Assembly: GCF_014851905.1 (NCBI RefSeq)
Contig: NZ_JACVAQ010000002.1
Span: 1,178,001 to 1,242,000 of the forward strand
Direction: 5' to 3'
Length of the DNA: 64,000 bases
Origin: Pseudomonas sp. PDM14
GTDB lineage: Bacteria > Pseudomonadota > Gammaproteobacteria > Pseudomonadales > Pseudomonadaceae
Under the pieces are notes generated by a model, which worked only from the letters and a program-made list of their open reading frames with translations, ran no database searches and was not told the DNA's origin. The position numbers were made by a program, and so were the translations under genes. Positions 42,799-51,502 of the stretch are shown piece after piece (position 1 is the stretch's first letter; the number at the start of each line of letters is the position of its first letter).

Positions 42799-43362
42799 AT
42801 GTCTCTGATCAACACTCAAGTACAGCCTTTCAAAGCCAACGCGTTCCACAACGGCAAGTTCATCGAGGTCACCGAAGAAAGCCTGAAAGGCAAATGGTCG
42901 GTCCTGATCTTCATGCCGGCAGCCTTCACCTTCAACTGCCCTACCGAAATCGAAGACGCTGCCAACAACTACGCCGAGTTCCAGAAGGCCGGTACCGAAG
43001 TGTACATCGTCACCACTGACACCCACTTCTCGCACAAGGTCTGGCACGAGACTTCCCCGGCTGTCGGCAAGGCTCAGTTCCCGCTGATCGGCGACCCGAC
43101 CCACGTTCTGACCAACGCCTTCGGCGTGCATATCCCGGAAGAAGGCCTGGCCCTGCGCGGTACCTTCGTGATCAACCCGGAAGGCGTGATCAAGACCGTG
43201 GAAATCCACTCCAACGAGATCGCTCGTGACGTCGGCGAGACCCTGCGCAAGCTGAAAGCTGCCCAGTACACCGCTTCGCACCCGGGTGAAGTCTGCCCGG
43301 CCAAGTGGAAAGAAGGCGAGAAGACCCTGGCTCCGTCCCTGGACCTGGTCGGCAAAATCTAA
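42799..43362 (+). CDS. ahpC: Alkyl hydroperoxide reductase AhpC (2-Cys peroxiredoxin)
   Basis: 187 residues, identical in length to E. coli AhpC. The peroxidatic Cys47 lies in FTFNCPTE and the resolving Cys166 in EVCPAKW. It reduces H2O2 and organic peroxides and is itself re-reduced by AhpF, encoded next. The ATG has GGAG upstream. An OxyR-like operator precedes it. The gap to ahpF is filled by a long-hairpin element and a second hairpin, which could separate their expression. Confidence 0.96.
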   Translation: MSLINTQVQPFKANAFHNGKFIEVTEESLKGKWSVLIFMPAAFTFNCPTEIEDAANNYAEFQKAGTEVYIVTTDTHFSHKVWHETSPAVGKAQFPLIGDPTHVLTNAFGVHIPEEGLALRGTFVINPEGVIKTVEIHSNEIARDVGETLRKLKAAQYTASHPGEVCPAKWKEGEKTLAPSLDLVGKI

Positions 43363-43517
43363 AAATGGATGGAGGGCTGCTGCGCTAGGCAGTGCTGCGT
43401 TGAACTAAGACTCGGGCTGCTCATTTACAGCTCGTAAAGTCGCCCGCGACTCCGACCGGCCCTCGTCTTAGTTCGCCTTGCACTGCCGTCGCTCGCGACG
43501 CGCTCCACTCCATTTTT
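43361..43517. repeat. Long-hairpin dispersed element, copy C
   Basis: 157-bp element between ahpC and ahpF. Its ends are inverted (AAAAATGGATGGAG from 43361 and CTCCACTCCATTTTT ending 43517), overlapping the ahpC stop codon. Arms GGCAGTGC...GAACTAAGAC and GTCTTAGTTC...GCACTGCC are nearly perfectly complementary over about 24 nt. The core TGCTCATTTACAGCTCGTAA begins at 43418, as in copies A and B. It can fold almost end to end. Confidence 0.85.
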
Positions 43518-43556
43518 CGCCTCACGAAGCCTTACCAGGCTTCAGCAGGCGCCCGA

Positions 43557-43583
43557 ACGCCCGGGCGCGATCCGCCCGGGCGT
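43557..43583 (+). terminator. Strong hairpin before ahpF
   Basis: ACGCCCGGGCG (43557-43567) pairs perfectly with CGCCCGGGCGT (43573-43583), followed by TTGTTCG. The tract is short in T, so this may be an attenuator or mRNA end rather than a full terminator between ahpC and ahpF. Confidence 0.55.
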
Positions 43584-43617
43584 TTGTTCGTCCGAAATTC
43601 GTAAAAGGAAACCTGTC

Positions 43618-45174
43618 ATGTTGGATGCCACTCTTAAAACCCAGTTGAAGGCCTACCTCGAGAAGGTCACCCAGCCGTTCGAGATCGTCGCGTCCCTCGA
43701 TGACAGCGACAAATCCCAGGAAATGAAGGGTCTGCTCGACGACATCGTCAGCCTGACCGACAAGATCACCCTGAAGACCGATGGCAGCGACGCTCGTGTC
43801 CCATCGTTCTCGCTCAACCGTGCCAACGGCAATATCAGCCTGCGCTTCGCCGGCATTCCGATGGGCCACGAATTCACCTCGCTGGTACTCGCCCTGCTAC
43901 AGGTCGGCGGTCACCCGTCGAAAGCCGCACCCGAGATCCTCGAGCAGATCCGCAACATCGAAGGCGAATTCAACTTCGAGACCTACTTCTCGCTGTCCTG
44001 CCAGAACTGCCCGGACGTGGTCCAGGCGCTGAACCTGATGGCCGTGCTCAACCCCAACATCCGCCATGTCGCCATCGACGGCGCGCTGTTCCAGGAAGAA
44101 GTCGAGCAGCGCCAGATCATGGCCGTGCCGAGCATCTACCTGAACGGCGAACTGTTCGGCCAGGGCCGCATGGAGGTCGAGCAGATCCTCGCCAAGATCG
44201 ACACCGGCGCCGCCGCGCGTGATGCCGAGAAGCTCAACGCCAAGGATGCCTTCGACGTGCTGGTCATCGGTGGTGGCCCGGCCGGCGCCGCGGCGGCGAT
44301 CTACGCCGCACGTAAAGGCATTCGCACCGGCGTTGCCGCCGAGCGCTTCGGCGGCCAGGTGCTCGACACCATGGCCATCGAGAACTTCATCTCCGTGCAG
44401 GAGACCGAAGGGCCGAAACTGGCGCGCGCCCTGGAAGAGCACGTCAAGCAGTACGAAGTCGACATCATGAACCTGCAGCGTGCCAGCGCCCTGATCCCGG
44501 CCAGCGCCGAGGGCGGCCTGCACGAGGTCAGGTTCGAGAGCGGTGCCAGCCTCAAGGCCAAGACCGTGATCCTCTCCACCGGCGCACGCTGGAGGGAAAT
44601 GAACGTGCCCGGCGAGCAGGAGTACCGCAACAAGGGCGTGGCCTACTGCCCGCACTGTGACGGCCCGCTGTTCAAGGGCAAGCGCGTGGCGGTGATCGGC
44701 GGCGGCAACTCCGGCGTGGAAGCGGCCATCGACCTGGCTGGCATCGTCGCCCAGGTCACCCTGCTCGAATTCGACAGCCAGCTGCGCGCCGATGCCGTGC
44801 TGCAGAAGAAGCTCTACAGCTTGCCGAACGTCACCGTGATTACCAGCGCCCTGACCAGCGAAGTGAAAGGCGACGGGCAGAAGGTCACCGGCCTGGTCTA
44901 CAAGGACCGCAACTCCGAGGCCTTCAACGACATCGAGCTGGAAGGCATCTTCGTGCAGATCGGTCTGCTGCCGAACTCCGACTGGCTGAAAGGCACCGTC
45001 GAGCTGAGCAACCGTGGCGAAATCATCGTCGACGCCCGTGGTGAAACCTCGCTGCCGGGCATCTTCGCCGCCGGCGACGTAACCACCGTGCCGTACAAGC
45101 AGATCGTCATCGCCGTGGGCGAAGGGGCCAAGGCCTCGCTGTCCGCCTTCGACCACCTGATCCGCCACAACTGA
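43618..45174 (+). CDS. ahpF: Alkyl hydroperoxide reductase subunit F
   Basis: 518 residues. An N-terminal double-thioredoxin domain (about 1-200) has the active CxxC in SCQNCPDV. The FAD/NADH-binding thioredoxin-reductase part has [23 protein letters not shown] (redox CxxC) and [15 protein letters not shown]. It passes electrons from NADH to AhpC. AAAAGGAAA precedes the ATG. A strong terminator follows. The hairpins upstream mean it may be expressed below ahpC. Confidence 0.95.
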   Translation: MLDATLKTQLKAYLEKVTQPFEIVASLDDSDKSQEMKGLLDDIVSLTDKITLKTDGSDARVPSFSLNRANGNISLRFAGIPMGHEFTSLVLALLQVGGHPSKAAPEILEQIRNIEGEFNFETYFSLSCQNCPDVVQALNLMAVLNPNIRHVAIDGALFQEEVEQRQIMAVPSIYLNGELFGQGRMEVEQILAKIDTGAAARDAEKLNAKDAFDVLVIGGGPAGAAAAIYAARKGIRTGVAAERFGGQVLDTMAIENFISVQETEGPKLARALEEHVKQYEVDIMNLQRASALIPASAEGGLHEVRFESGASLKAKTVILSTGARWREMNVPGEQEYRNKGVAYCPHCDGPLFKGKRVAVIGGGNSGVEAAIDLAGIVAQVTLLEFDSQLRADAVLQKKLYSLPNVTVITSALTSEVKGDGQKVTGLVYKDRNSEAFNDIELEGIFVQIGLLPNSDWLKGTVELSNRGEIIVDARGETSLPGIFAAGDVTTVPYKQIVIAVGEGAKASLSAFDHLIRHN

Positions 45175-45190
45175 TCACGGCACACCAACG

Positions 45191-45227
45191 AAAAAGCCGG
45201 GTATCTCGCGATACCCGGCTTTTTTAT
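45191..45227 (+). terminator. Rho-independent terminator after ahpF
   Basis: AAAAAGCCGGGTAT pairs perfectly with ATACCCGGCTTTTTT over a 6-nt loop and ends in a T tract. Symmetric A/T tracts mean it may also serve the convergent dgt gene. Confidence 0.93.
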
Positions 45228-45295
45228 TGCCGCCGAATGTTCGGCGCACCGTGCGCACCCTAGGTCATCGCTCTGGCCTCTTGCATCCGCGTGGC

Positions 45296-46765
45296 CTACT
45301 GGGCGCTGAGCACCCGGTACTCATCCTGCGCCAGCTGGTCGGTGAGGCCGCTGACGAAATCCAGCAGCAGACGGGTGCGGTGGTAGAACTCCCACAGCGG
45401 CGCGTCGGCGCCTTGCTGCTGGGTCAGGGCCTGGCGGTAGGCACTGAGCAGGTGGGTTGGCAGACGGCGGATCAGCATGCGCAGGTCGGCGCGGCCGCCC
45501 CCGGCGAGCATGGCCTGAAAGGCCTCGCCATCCAGGCCAAGCAAGGCGCCATACACCTCGAGCAGGCCCTGCAGGATGCGCAGTCCCTGCAGCTGCAACG
45601 TGTCGACCTCGCGGTGGCAGAACACGTGCTCGGCGCCAACGGTCTTGAAGGTCTGCACCACCGCGCAGGCGGCGCTGTCGTCTTCCAGCAGGGCACGGTC
45701 GAGGGTGCCGGCGAACACTGCGTCGAGCTGCTCGATGAACTGCTCGGCGGCGTGCTGCACCAGCGGGTGGATCAGGTTCACCCGCAGGCGGATGAAGAAC
45801 TTGCCGACCTTGTCCACCGGCTCGTCGGCGGCCCGCTGCCAGGCATCCTGCAGCAGCTCGGCGAAACTGCGACCCTTGGCATCGATCACGCTGTCCAGCG
45901 GTTTGAAGCGGGCGAAGGTATCACGCAGCAGCTCGCAGAGCCGGTCGAGGTCGAGGATGCCCTTGACCACGGCGTCTTCCAGGTCGGCCAGGCAGTAGGA
46001 AATGTCGTCCGCCGCCTCCATCACGTAGACCAGCGGGTAGCGCGTCTGCGGCGCCATGCCCAGGGCCTGCCACAGCCCCTCGACGAAGCCTTCCTCGCTG
46101 AGGTAGAAGCCGGGCTTCTTGCGCAAGTAGGCACCGGCGCTGCCCTTCGGTGGGCGGGGTTGATGGGCGGCGCGCACGTACTTGAGCATGCACGCCGCCT
46201 GGCTGTAAGTCAGGTTCATGTCGTGCAAACGGTGCACCAGGCGGATGGCCTGGGCGTTGCCTTCGAAGGCGTTGAGGTCGGCGAGCATGCGCTGGCGCAG
46301 CTCGTTATCGCTCGGCGTTGGCACCGCCGCGGCGAACAGCCCGTCGAGGTGCCGGGCGCACCAGTCGCCGATGGCGAATTCGCCGAAGTGGCCGAACGGC
46401 GGGTTGCCCACGTCGTGGGTCAGGCAGGCCATTTCCACCAGGGTTTCCAGGGCGCCGTCGAGGCCGTCGAGGCCATGTTCGGCAGCCCGCGGCCCGAGCT
46501 TGTGGAACAGCGTGCGCACGATGTGCCGACCGACCTGCTGCACCTCCAGCGAATGGGTCAGGCGGCTGCGCACCGCGGCGTTGCGTTCCAGCGGGAAGAC
46601 CTGGGTCTTCTGCTGCAGTCGGCGTACCGCGGCGCAGTTGATGATGCGCCCGCGGTCGCTTTCCAGCCGCTCGATCAGCTCGTCCCGCCACTCCGCGCCG
46701 TGCCCCGTGGGCAGCTCGCTGCCGTCACGCGGACGCCGCAGGGAAATCTTCGCCTTGAAATCCAC
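45296..46765 (-). CDS. dgt: Deoxyguanosinetriphosphate triphosphohydrolase (dGTPase)
   Basis: 489 residues, close to E. coli Dgt (505). The HD-domain metal ligands appear as RLTHSLEVQQVGR, LTHDVGNPPFGHFGE and a later EAADDISYCLADLEDA, and the N-terminus has the Dgt-type RRLQQKTQVFPLE. It cleaves dGTP to deoxyguanosine and triphosphate, affecting nucleotide pools and phage replication. Single gene, divergent from the DUF3820 gene. Confidence 0.93.
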   Translation of the reverse strand: MDFKAKISLRRPRDGSELPTGHGAEWRDELIERLESDRGRIINCAAVRRLQQKTQVFPLERNAAVRSRLTHSLEVQQVGRHIVRTLFHKLGPRAAEHGLDGLDGALETLVEMACLTHDVGNPPFGHFGEFAIGDWCARHLDGLFAAAVPTPSDNELRQRMLADLNAFEGNAQAIRLVHRLHDMNLTYSQAACMLKYVRAAHQPRPPKGSAGAYLRKKPGFYLSEEGFVEGLWQALGMAPQTRYPLVYVMEAADDISYCLADLEDAVVKGILDLDRLCELLRDTFARFKPLDSVIDAKGRSFAELLQDAWQRAADEPVDKVGKFFIRLRVNLIHPLVQHAAEQFIEQLDAVFAGTLDRALLEDDSAACAVVQTFKTVGAEHVFCHREVDTLQLQGLRILQGLLEVYGALLGLDGEAFQAMLAGGGRADLRMLIRRLPTHLLSAYRQALTQQQGADAPLWEFYHRTRLLLDFVSGLTDQLAQDEYRVLSAQ

Positions 46766-46881
46766 TCACCCACTCCCTCTGCCGATTGCCCTGCAGAGCC
46801 TACAGTGACCGCCTGCCCTTGGCCACGCGGCGCCGGCACCTTATCCTCTCGACCTACCCTATTCCGCGATCCGGCCCACCG

Positions 46882-47100
46882 ATGAACCCCGACGATCTCC
46901 TGCTCCTGGTCACCCGCACCATGCCCTTCGGCAAGTACAAGGACCGCCTGATCGCCGACCTGCCCGGCCACTACCTCAACTGGTTCGCCCGCGAAGGCTT
47001 CCCCAAGGGCGAGATCGGCCGCCTACTCGCGCTGATGCAGGAGATCGACCACAACGGCCTCAAGCCGCTGCTCGACCCGCTGCGCCAGCGCCGGGGCTGA
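46882..47100 (+). CDS. DUF3820 family protein
   Basis: 72 residues from ATG 46882. The pattern MPFGKYKDRLIADLPGHYL, then WFAREGFPKGEIGRLL, is the DUF3820 (YpeB-like) signature; the family is described as a putative quorum-sensing-regulated factor of unknown mechanism. Soluble and small. It lies between the divergent dgt and the downstream rhlG gene with 118 bp to rhlG. Confidence 0.82.
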   Translation: MNPDDLLLLVTRTMPFGKYKDRLIADLPGHYLNWFAREGFPKGEIGRLLALMQEIDHNGLKPLLDPLRQRRG

Positions 47101-47218
47101 TCCGCCGATAGCGCACCATTTGCATCCGCAATAACGTCACCTCGGGGCTTCATCGCCGCGCGCCGGAGGATTAGGGTGAGGCCTTTGCCACTCCCTGCCA
47201 CTTGCCCGAGGACTCACC

Positions 47219-47989
47219 ATGCACCCCTACTTCAGCCTCAAAGGTCGCACCGCCCTGGTCACCGGCGGCACACGCGGCATCGGCCGGATGATCGCCCAGG
47301 GCTTCCTCGAAGCCGGCGCGCGCGTGTTCATCTGCGCCCGCGATGGCGCGGCCTGCATCCAGGTGGCCGAGGAACTGTCGCTGTACGGTGAGTGCATCGG
47401 CCTGCCGGCGGACCTGTCCAGCGAGGAAGGCGCACGCGCCCTCGCCGAGCACCTGGCCATCCACGCTCAGCAGCTGGACATCCTGGTCAACAACGCCGGC
47501 ACCACCTGGGGCGCGCCGCTGGAAAGCTACCCGGTGCGCGGCTGGGAGAAGGTCATGCAGCTCAACGTCACCTCGGTGTTCAGCTGCATCCAGCAACTGC
47601 TGCCGCTGCTGAAAAAGGCCGGCAATGCACAAAGCCCGGCGCGGGTGATCAACATCGGCTCGGTGGCCGGCATCAGCGCCTTCGGCGAGCAGGCCTACGC
47701 CTACGGGCCGAGCAAGGCCGCGCTGCACCAGCTGTCGCGGATCCTGGCCAAGGAACTGGTCGACGAGCACATCAACGTCAACGTCATCGCGCCGGGGCGT
47801 TTCCCCAGCAAGATGACCAAGCACATCGCCCAGGACGAAGCGGCCATGGCCGAAGACGTCGCGGTGATCCCCATGAAACGCTGGGGCCGCGAAGAGGAGA
47901 TGGCCGCCCTGGCGATCAGCCTGGCCAGCGCGGCTGGCGCCTACATGACCGGCGCGATCATCCCCATCGACGGCGGCTTCACCCTGTAA
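47219..47989 (+). CDS. rhlG: NADPH-dependent beta-ketoacyl reductase RhlG
   Basis: 256 residues. The sequence begins MHPYFSLKGRTALVTGGTRG and continues very close to P. aeruginosa RhlG, with NNAGTTWGAPLESYPV, SVFSCIQQLLPLL, YAYGPSK (catalytic Tyr-x3-Lys) and NVIAPGRFPS. RhlG is an SDR reported to act on beta-ketoacyl substrates and to influence rhamnolipid and PHA synthesis, although its exact in vivo role is debated. The rhlAB genes are not in the window. Upstream it has only the DUF3820 gene. Confidence 0.9.
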   Translation: MHPYFSLKGRTALVTGGTRGIGRMIAQGFLEAGARVFICARDGAACIQVAEELSLYGECIGLPADLSSEEGARALAEHLAIHAQQLDILVNNAGTTWGAPLESYPVRGWEKVMQLNVTSVFSCIQQLLPLLKKAGNAQSPARVINIGSVAGISAFGEQAYAYGPSKAALHQLSRILAKELVDEHINVNVIAPGRFPSKMTKHIAQDEAAMAEDVAVIPMKRWGREEEMAALAISLASAAGAYMTGAIIPIDGGFTL

Positions 47990-48215
47990 CCCCCATGTAT
48001 CCCTTGCGCGCAGTGCTGCGCGCCAAGGGCACCACTGTCCCCGCCTCTCTTGCCCAGCACGCGCGCTGCAGCCGCCTTGGCAGCAATGCCCAGCCCTGCG
48101 GCGCACCCGCACAAATGCCATGAACCTTACCGACTGGCCCTCTCACTAACGCAAGAGAGCCGGCAATTCGCCGCCTCGCTGCCGTGCGTTGTCCCGTCCA
48201 AGTAAGGATAAAAAA

Positions 48216-49112
48216 ATGATCACTACATCCGATATTGCTGCAACTGCCCTGGATGACCCCGCCAACACCTCCGGCGTTTCCTGGGCCGCGATCTTCGCTG
48301 GCGCAGCCGCTGCGGCGGCGTTATCGCTGATCCTCATCCTGCTCGGCTTCGGCCTCGGCTTCAGTGCGGTATCGCCCTGGAGCAACGAAGGCATCAGCGC
48401 CGAGGGACTGGGGATTTCGACGATCATCTGGCTCGCCTTCACCCAGCTCCTCGCGGCGGGCATGGGCGGTTACCTGGCCGGTCGCCTGCGGCTGAAGTGG
48501 ACCACCCTGCACAGCGACGAGGTGTTCTTCCGCGACACCGCCCACGGCTTTCTCGCCTGGGCCGTGGCCACTCTGCTGACCGCCACCGTGCTGGTCGGCT
48601 CAGTCAGCGGCATCGTCGGCGCCGGTGTTCAGGCCAGTGCGCAAGTCGCCTCCGGCGCGGCACCCACGGCTCTGGCTGGTGCCGAGGACGAGTACGGCTA
48701 TTACATCGACGGCCTTTTCCGTGACGACCGCCCGGCGCCGAGCGCCGATGACGCCGCGCACAGCGTGGTTGCCCGCATCCTGGCGCGCAGCCTGGACAAC
48801 GATGGCGAGCTGGCGCCAGCCGACCGCGCCTACCTCATCCAGCTGGTGAGCCAGCGCACCAACCTGTCCGCCACCGAGGCCCAGGCGCGTGTCGACGCGG
48901 TCTACGCCCAGGCGCGCGAGAGTGTGCTACAGGCCAAGCAGACCGCCGACGAGGCACGCAAGGCCGCCGCACACGCGACCCTGTGGATGTTCGTCGCCCT
49001 GCTGATCGGCGCCTTCGTCGGCAGCTTCGCCGCCACCCTCGGCGGTCGCCACCGTGACACCGCGGTGATTCTGGTCAGCGACTACCGCACCACCACCGCC
49101 CCTCTTCGCTGA
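48216..49112 (+). CDS. Conserved membrane protein, three or more TM helices
   Basis: 298 residues from ATG 48216, with AAGGA upstream. Membrane segments at about 20-45, 65-85 (Gly-rich TQLLAAGMGGYLAG), 100-125 and 265-285. A long alpha-helical region (about 165-260) between the last two is charged and possibly coiled. Such proteins are sometimes labelled PhnA-like; I do not know a function. A 23-residue membrane peptide is encoded 18 bp downstream and probably belongs with it. Confidence 0.72.
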   Translation: MITTSDIAATALDDPANTSGVSWAAIFAGAAAAAALSLILILLGFGLGFSAVSPWSNEGISAEGLGISTIIWLAFTQLLAAGMGGYLAGRLRLKWTTLHSDEVFFRDTAHGFLAWAVATLLTATVLVGSVSGIVGAGVQASAQVASGAAPTALAGAEDEYGYYIDGLFRDDRPAPSADDAAHSVVARILARSLDNDGELAPADRAYLIQLVSQRTNLSATEAQARVDAVYAQARESVLQAKQTADEARKAAAHATLWMFVALLIGAFVGSFAATLGGRHRDTAVILVSDYRTTTAPLR

Positions 49113-49130
49113 TAGACAAGGAGAACAGAC

Positions 49131-49202
49131 ATGCGCTCACTTCTGCTGTGGTTCCTCGGTGTACCGATCCCGCTGATCATCCTGATCGCGCTGCTGACCT
49201 GA
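49131..49202 (+). CDS. 23-residue membrane peptide
   Basis: An ATG at 49131 with GGAGAA 6 bp upstream opens a 24-codon frame ending in TGA at 49202. The peptide begins MRSLLLWFLG and is almost wholly hydrophobic (VPIPLIILIALL), one short membrane helix with a positive N-terminus. It lies 18 bp after the membrane protein gene and directly before a strong terminator, so it is transcribed with it. Too short for standard gene callers. Confidence 0.7.
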   Translation: MRSLLLWFLGVPIPLIILIALLT

Positions 49203-49217
49203 TCATCCGACAGGTCG

Positions 49218-49255
49218 AAAAAAAGGCCGCGTCCCTGCCGGGACGCGGCCTTTTT
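49218..49255. terminator. Strong bidirectional terminator
   Basis: AAGGCCGCGTCCC pairs perfectly with GGGACGCGGCCTT over a 4-nt loop, with seven A before and five T after. It ends the 48216 operon and, on the other strand, the 49270 gene. Confidence 0.93.
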
Positions 49256-49269
49256 CATGGTGCGCTGCG

Positions 49270-49800
49270 TTACTCCGCCTGGGCGGCCTTCAGCGCCTCA
49301 TAGGCCGGCGCAGCGTAGATGCCGACGTCCACCGCCAGCTCCAGCACGCGCGGCAGGTCGCTGGTGTAGACCAGCACCGCCTGCAGCTCGTCATCCAACG
49401 GCTCGCTGATGTCCAGCAACACGTAGCCGCTCTTCTCCTTGTACAGCGCCGAGAGCTGCACCTGAATACGGTTGAGCGCCTTCAGCGGCTCGACCTTGAC
49501 CAGTTGCTTGGGCTTGAGGTTGAACGCCACCTCGGGACCGAAAGACTCGACGATCTGCTGAAACAGCGCATCGTAGCTGTCGGCCTGGAACAGCACGGTT
49601 TCCGGCAGGCTGCCGATCACCACCCACTCGCCCAGCGGGATGGGGAAACTGTCGTCGTAGTTGATGTCCGGGTTGGCGGCGAGAAAGGCCTGCGGGTCGG
49701 CGTAGGCCTGCGCGGCTTCGTCGGCGATGCGCGCGATCTCCTCCTCGGTCATGCAGCCGGAGCTGATCAGGGTGATGAGTTCGAGGAGTTGGGCTTGCAT
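49270..49800 (-). CDS. Conserved hypothetical protein
   Basis: 176 residues from ATG 49800, preferred because AGGA lies about 9 bp upstream; the ATG at 49809 adds three residues. Soluble alpha/beta sequence (TLISSGCMTEEEIARIADEA, then LGEWVVIGSLPETVLFQAD). No signal peptide, membrane helix or recognised domain. It is upstream of the convergent terminator at 49218 and stands alone. Confidence 0.7.
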   Translation of the reverse strand: MQAQLLELITLISSGCMTEEEIARIADEAAQAYADPQAFLAANPDINYDDSFPIPLGEWVVIGSLPETVLFQADSYDALFQQIVESFGPEVAFNLKPKQLVKVEPLKALNRIQVQLSALYKEKSGYVLLDISEPLDDELQAVLVYTSDLPRVLELAVDVGIYAAPAYEALKAAQAE

Positions 49801-50059
49801 CGGGGTCATCCTGGCGCCTTGGGTGGGCGCTTAGGATACAGGGCCGACGCCGGGTGGGCGAAATTCGCTCTATATGACGCGGGCCTTTTTCTGCGCCCTT
49901 GCATGACGACGGCTTCTTTCCCTTCCAGCACCGAGTCCCTTCCACGCCCCCGTGCGAGGGCGATGGTGCGAAGGATGGCAGCGTTCGGCAGACGTCGACG
50001 CTGCTTCGTTATCAACCCGTCATCCCCCGCGCAAGCAGGGACGCCGAGGTCACCTGCTC

Positions 50060-51373
50060 TCAGCGCAGCTTCTCCAGCATCTGGTAATACCACATGCCGA
50101 CCGACAGCATCGGGTTGCCGAAGATATCGCCCAGCGGCACCTTGATGTGCTTGCAGCTGGCGAAGGTGTCGAACTGGCCCAGGGTGCCGGTCAGGGCGTT
50201 GGCCATGATCTCGCCCATGATGTGGGTGGTGGCGATGCCGTGGCCGGAGTAGCCCTGGCAGTACCAGACGTTGTCCGACAGCTTGCCCAGCTGCGGGATG
50301 CGGTTCATCACGATGCCCATGGCGCAGCTCCACTGGAAATCGATCTGCACGCCCTTGAGCTGCGGGAAGGTGCGTTCGATGCACGGCCGCAGTTCGCCGG
50401 GGATGTCGCGCGAGTCGCGCCCGGAGTAGTTGGCGCCACCGCCGAACAGCAGGCGGCCATCGGCGGTCAGGCGGTAGTAGTCGAGGACGAAGCGGCAGTC
50501 GTACACGGCCAGGTCCTGCGGGTTGATGGTTTTCGCCAGCTCGCCCAGCGGTTCGGTGGTGACGATGCCGCCCATGGCCGGGAAGATCATGCCCTTGAGC
50601 TGCTTGCGTTCGAGCTTGTGGTAGACGTCGCCGGCCAGCAGCACCTGCTTGGCGTCGATGCGGCCCTGGGCGGTGATCACCGCCGGGTTGGCGCCGTGGA
50701 CGATCTCCAGCACCTCGGAATGCTCGAAGATCAGCGCGCCCAGGCTCTCGGCCGCACGCGCCTCGCCGATGCACAGGTTGAGCGGGTGCAGGTGCATGTT
50801 GCGGGTGTTCTTCACCGCGCCCAGGTACAGCTCGCTGCCCAGGTGCGCGCGCATGCCGTCGCGGTCCAGCAGGCTGACCTCGTCGCCCATGCCGCGGCGC
50901 TGGGCTTCCTCGTAGGCGCTGCGCAGCTCGTCCATGTGGCTGGGCTTCATCGCCGCGTGCAGGTGGCCGTGCTTGAGGTCGCAGGCGATGCCGTACTTCT
51001 CGACGCGGCCCTTGATGATCTCGTGGCCGCGCCAGCGCAGGTGCCAGATGAAGTCGTCGACCTCGGCGCCGATCTTGTTGCGCATCTGCGTGCGCATGGC
51101 CTCGTCGCCGGACAGGCTGCCGGTGACCTGGCCACCGTTGCGCCCGGTGGCGCCCCAACCGATCTTGTGGGTTTCGACGATGGCCACCTTGAGCCCGCGT
51201 TCGGCCAGTTCGACCGCCGTGGCGACGCCGGTGAAACCGCCGCCGATGATCACCACGTCGACGCTGACCTGGCCCTGCAGGGTCGGGTAGTCGGTCTCCT
51301 GATTCAGCGTCGCGGTGTAGTAGGACGGTGTGCGCTCGGCGGCGGCACGGGTGGTTGGCAATGCAGCGGTCAT
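50060..51373 (-). CDS. FAD-dependent oxidoreductase, PuuB/PauB-like (gamma-glutamylated polyamine oxidase)
   Basis: 437 residues from ATG 51373. FAD-binding VDVVIIGGGFTGVATAVELAERG-type N-terminus, GWGATGRNGGQV (the PuuB/DadA-type motif) and GYSGHGIATTHIMGE near the C-terminus. PuuB-like enzymes oxidise gamma-glutamylputrescine after the ligase step. The adjacent glutamine-synthetase-like gene supplies that step, so the pair fits the polyamine route known as PauA/PauB in P. aeruginosa. Substrate specificity within the family cannot be assigned. Confidence 0.88.
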   Translation of the reverse strand: MTAALPTTRAAAERTPSYYTATLNQETDYPTLQGQVSVDVVIIGGGFTGVATAVELAERGLKVAIVETHKIGWGATGRNGGQVTGSLSGDEAMRTQMRNKIGAEVDDFIWHLRWRGHEIIKGRVEKYGIACDLKHGHLHAAMKPSHMDELRSAYEEAQRRGMGDEVSLLDRDGMRAHLGSELYLGAVKNTRNMHLHPLNLCIGEARAAESLGALIFEHSEVLEIVHGANPAVITAQGRIDAKQVLLAGDVYHKLERKQLKGMIFPAMGGIVTTEPLGELAKTINPQDLAVYDCRFVLDYYRLTADGRLLFGGGANYSGRDSRDIPGELRPCIERTFPQLKGVQIDFQWSCAMGIVMNRIPQLGKLSDNVWYCQGYSGHGIATTHIMGEIMANALTGTLGQFDTFASCKHIKVPLGDIFGNPMLSVGMWYYQMLEKLR

Positions 51374-51502
51374 GGCAGGTGTTCCTTGTGCGTGGGGTGG
51401 AAACCGCGAAGCGCTTCCACCACGGGTCGTGGCATACGTAGTGCGGGCCTGCGGCTGGGCGACAGGCCTGGTCGCGGCGGCGAACGGTGGATTCAGCAAG
51501 CG

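Noticed and set aside
45227..46885. Open frame of 552 codons on the plus strand
   Set aside because: Antisense to dgt, whose HD motifs are intact; no start signal.
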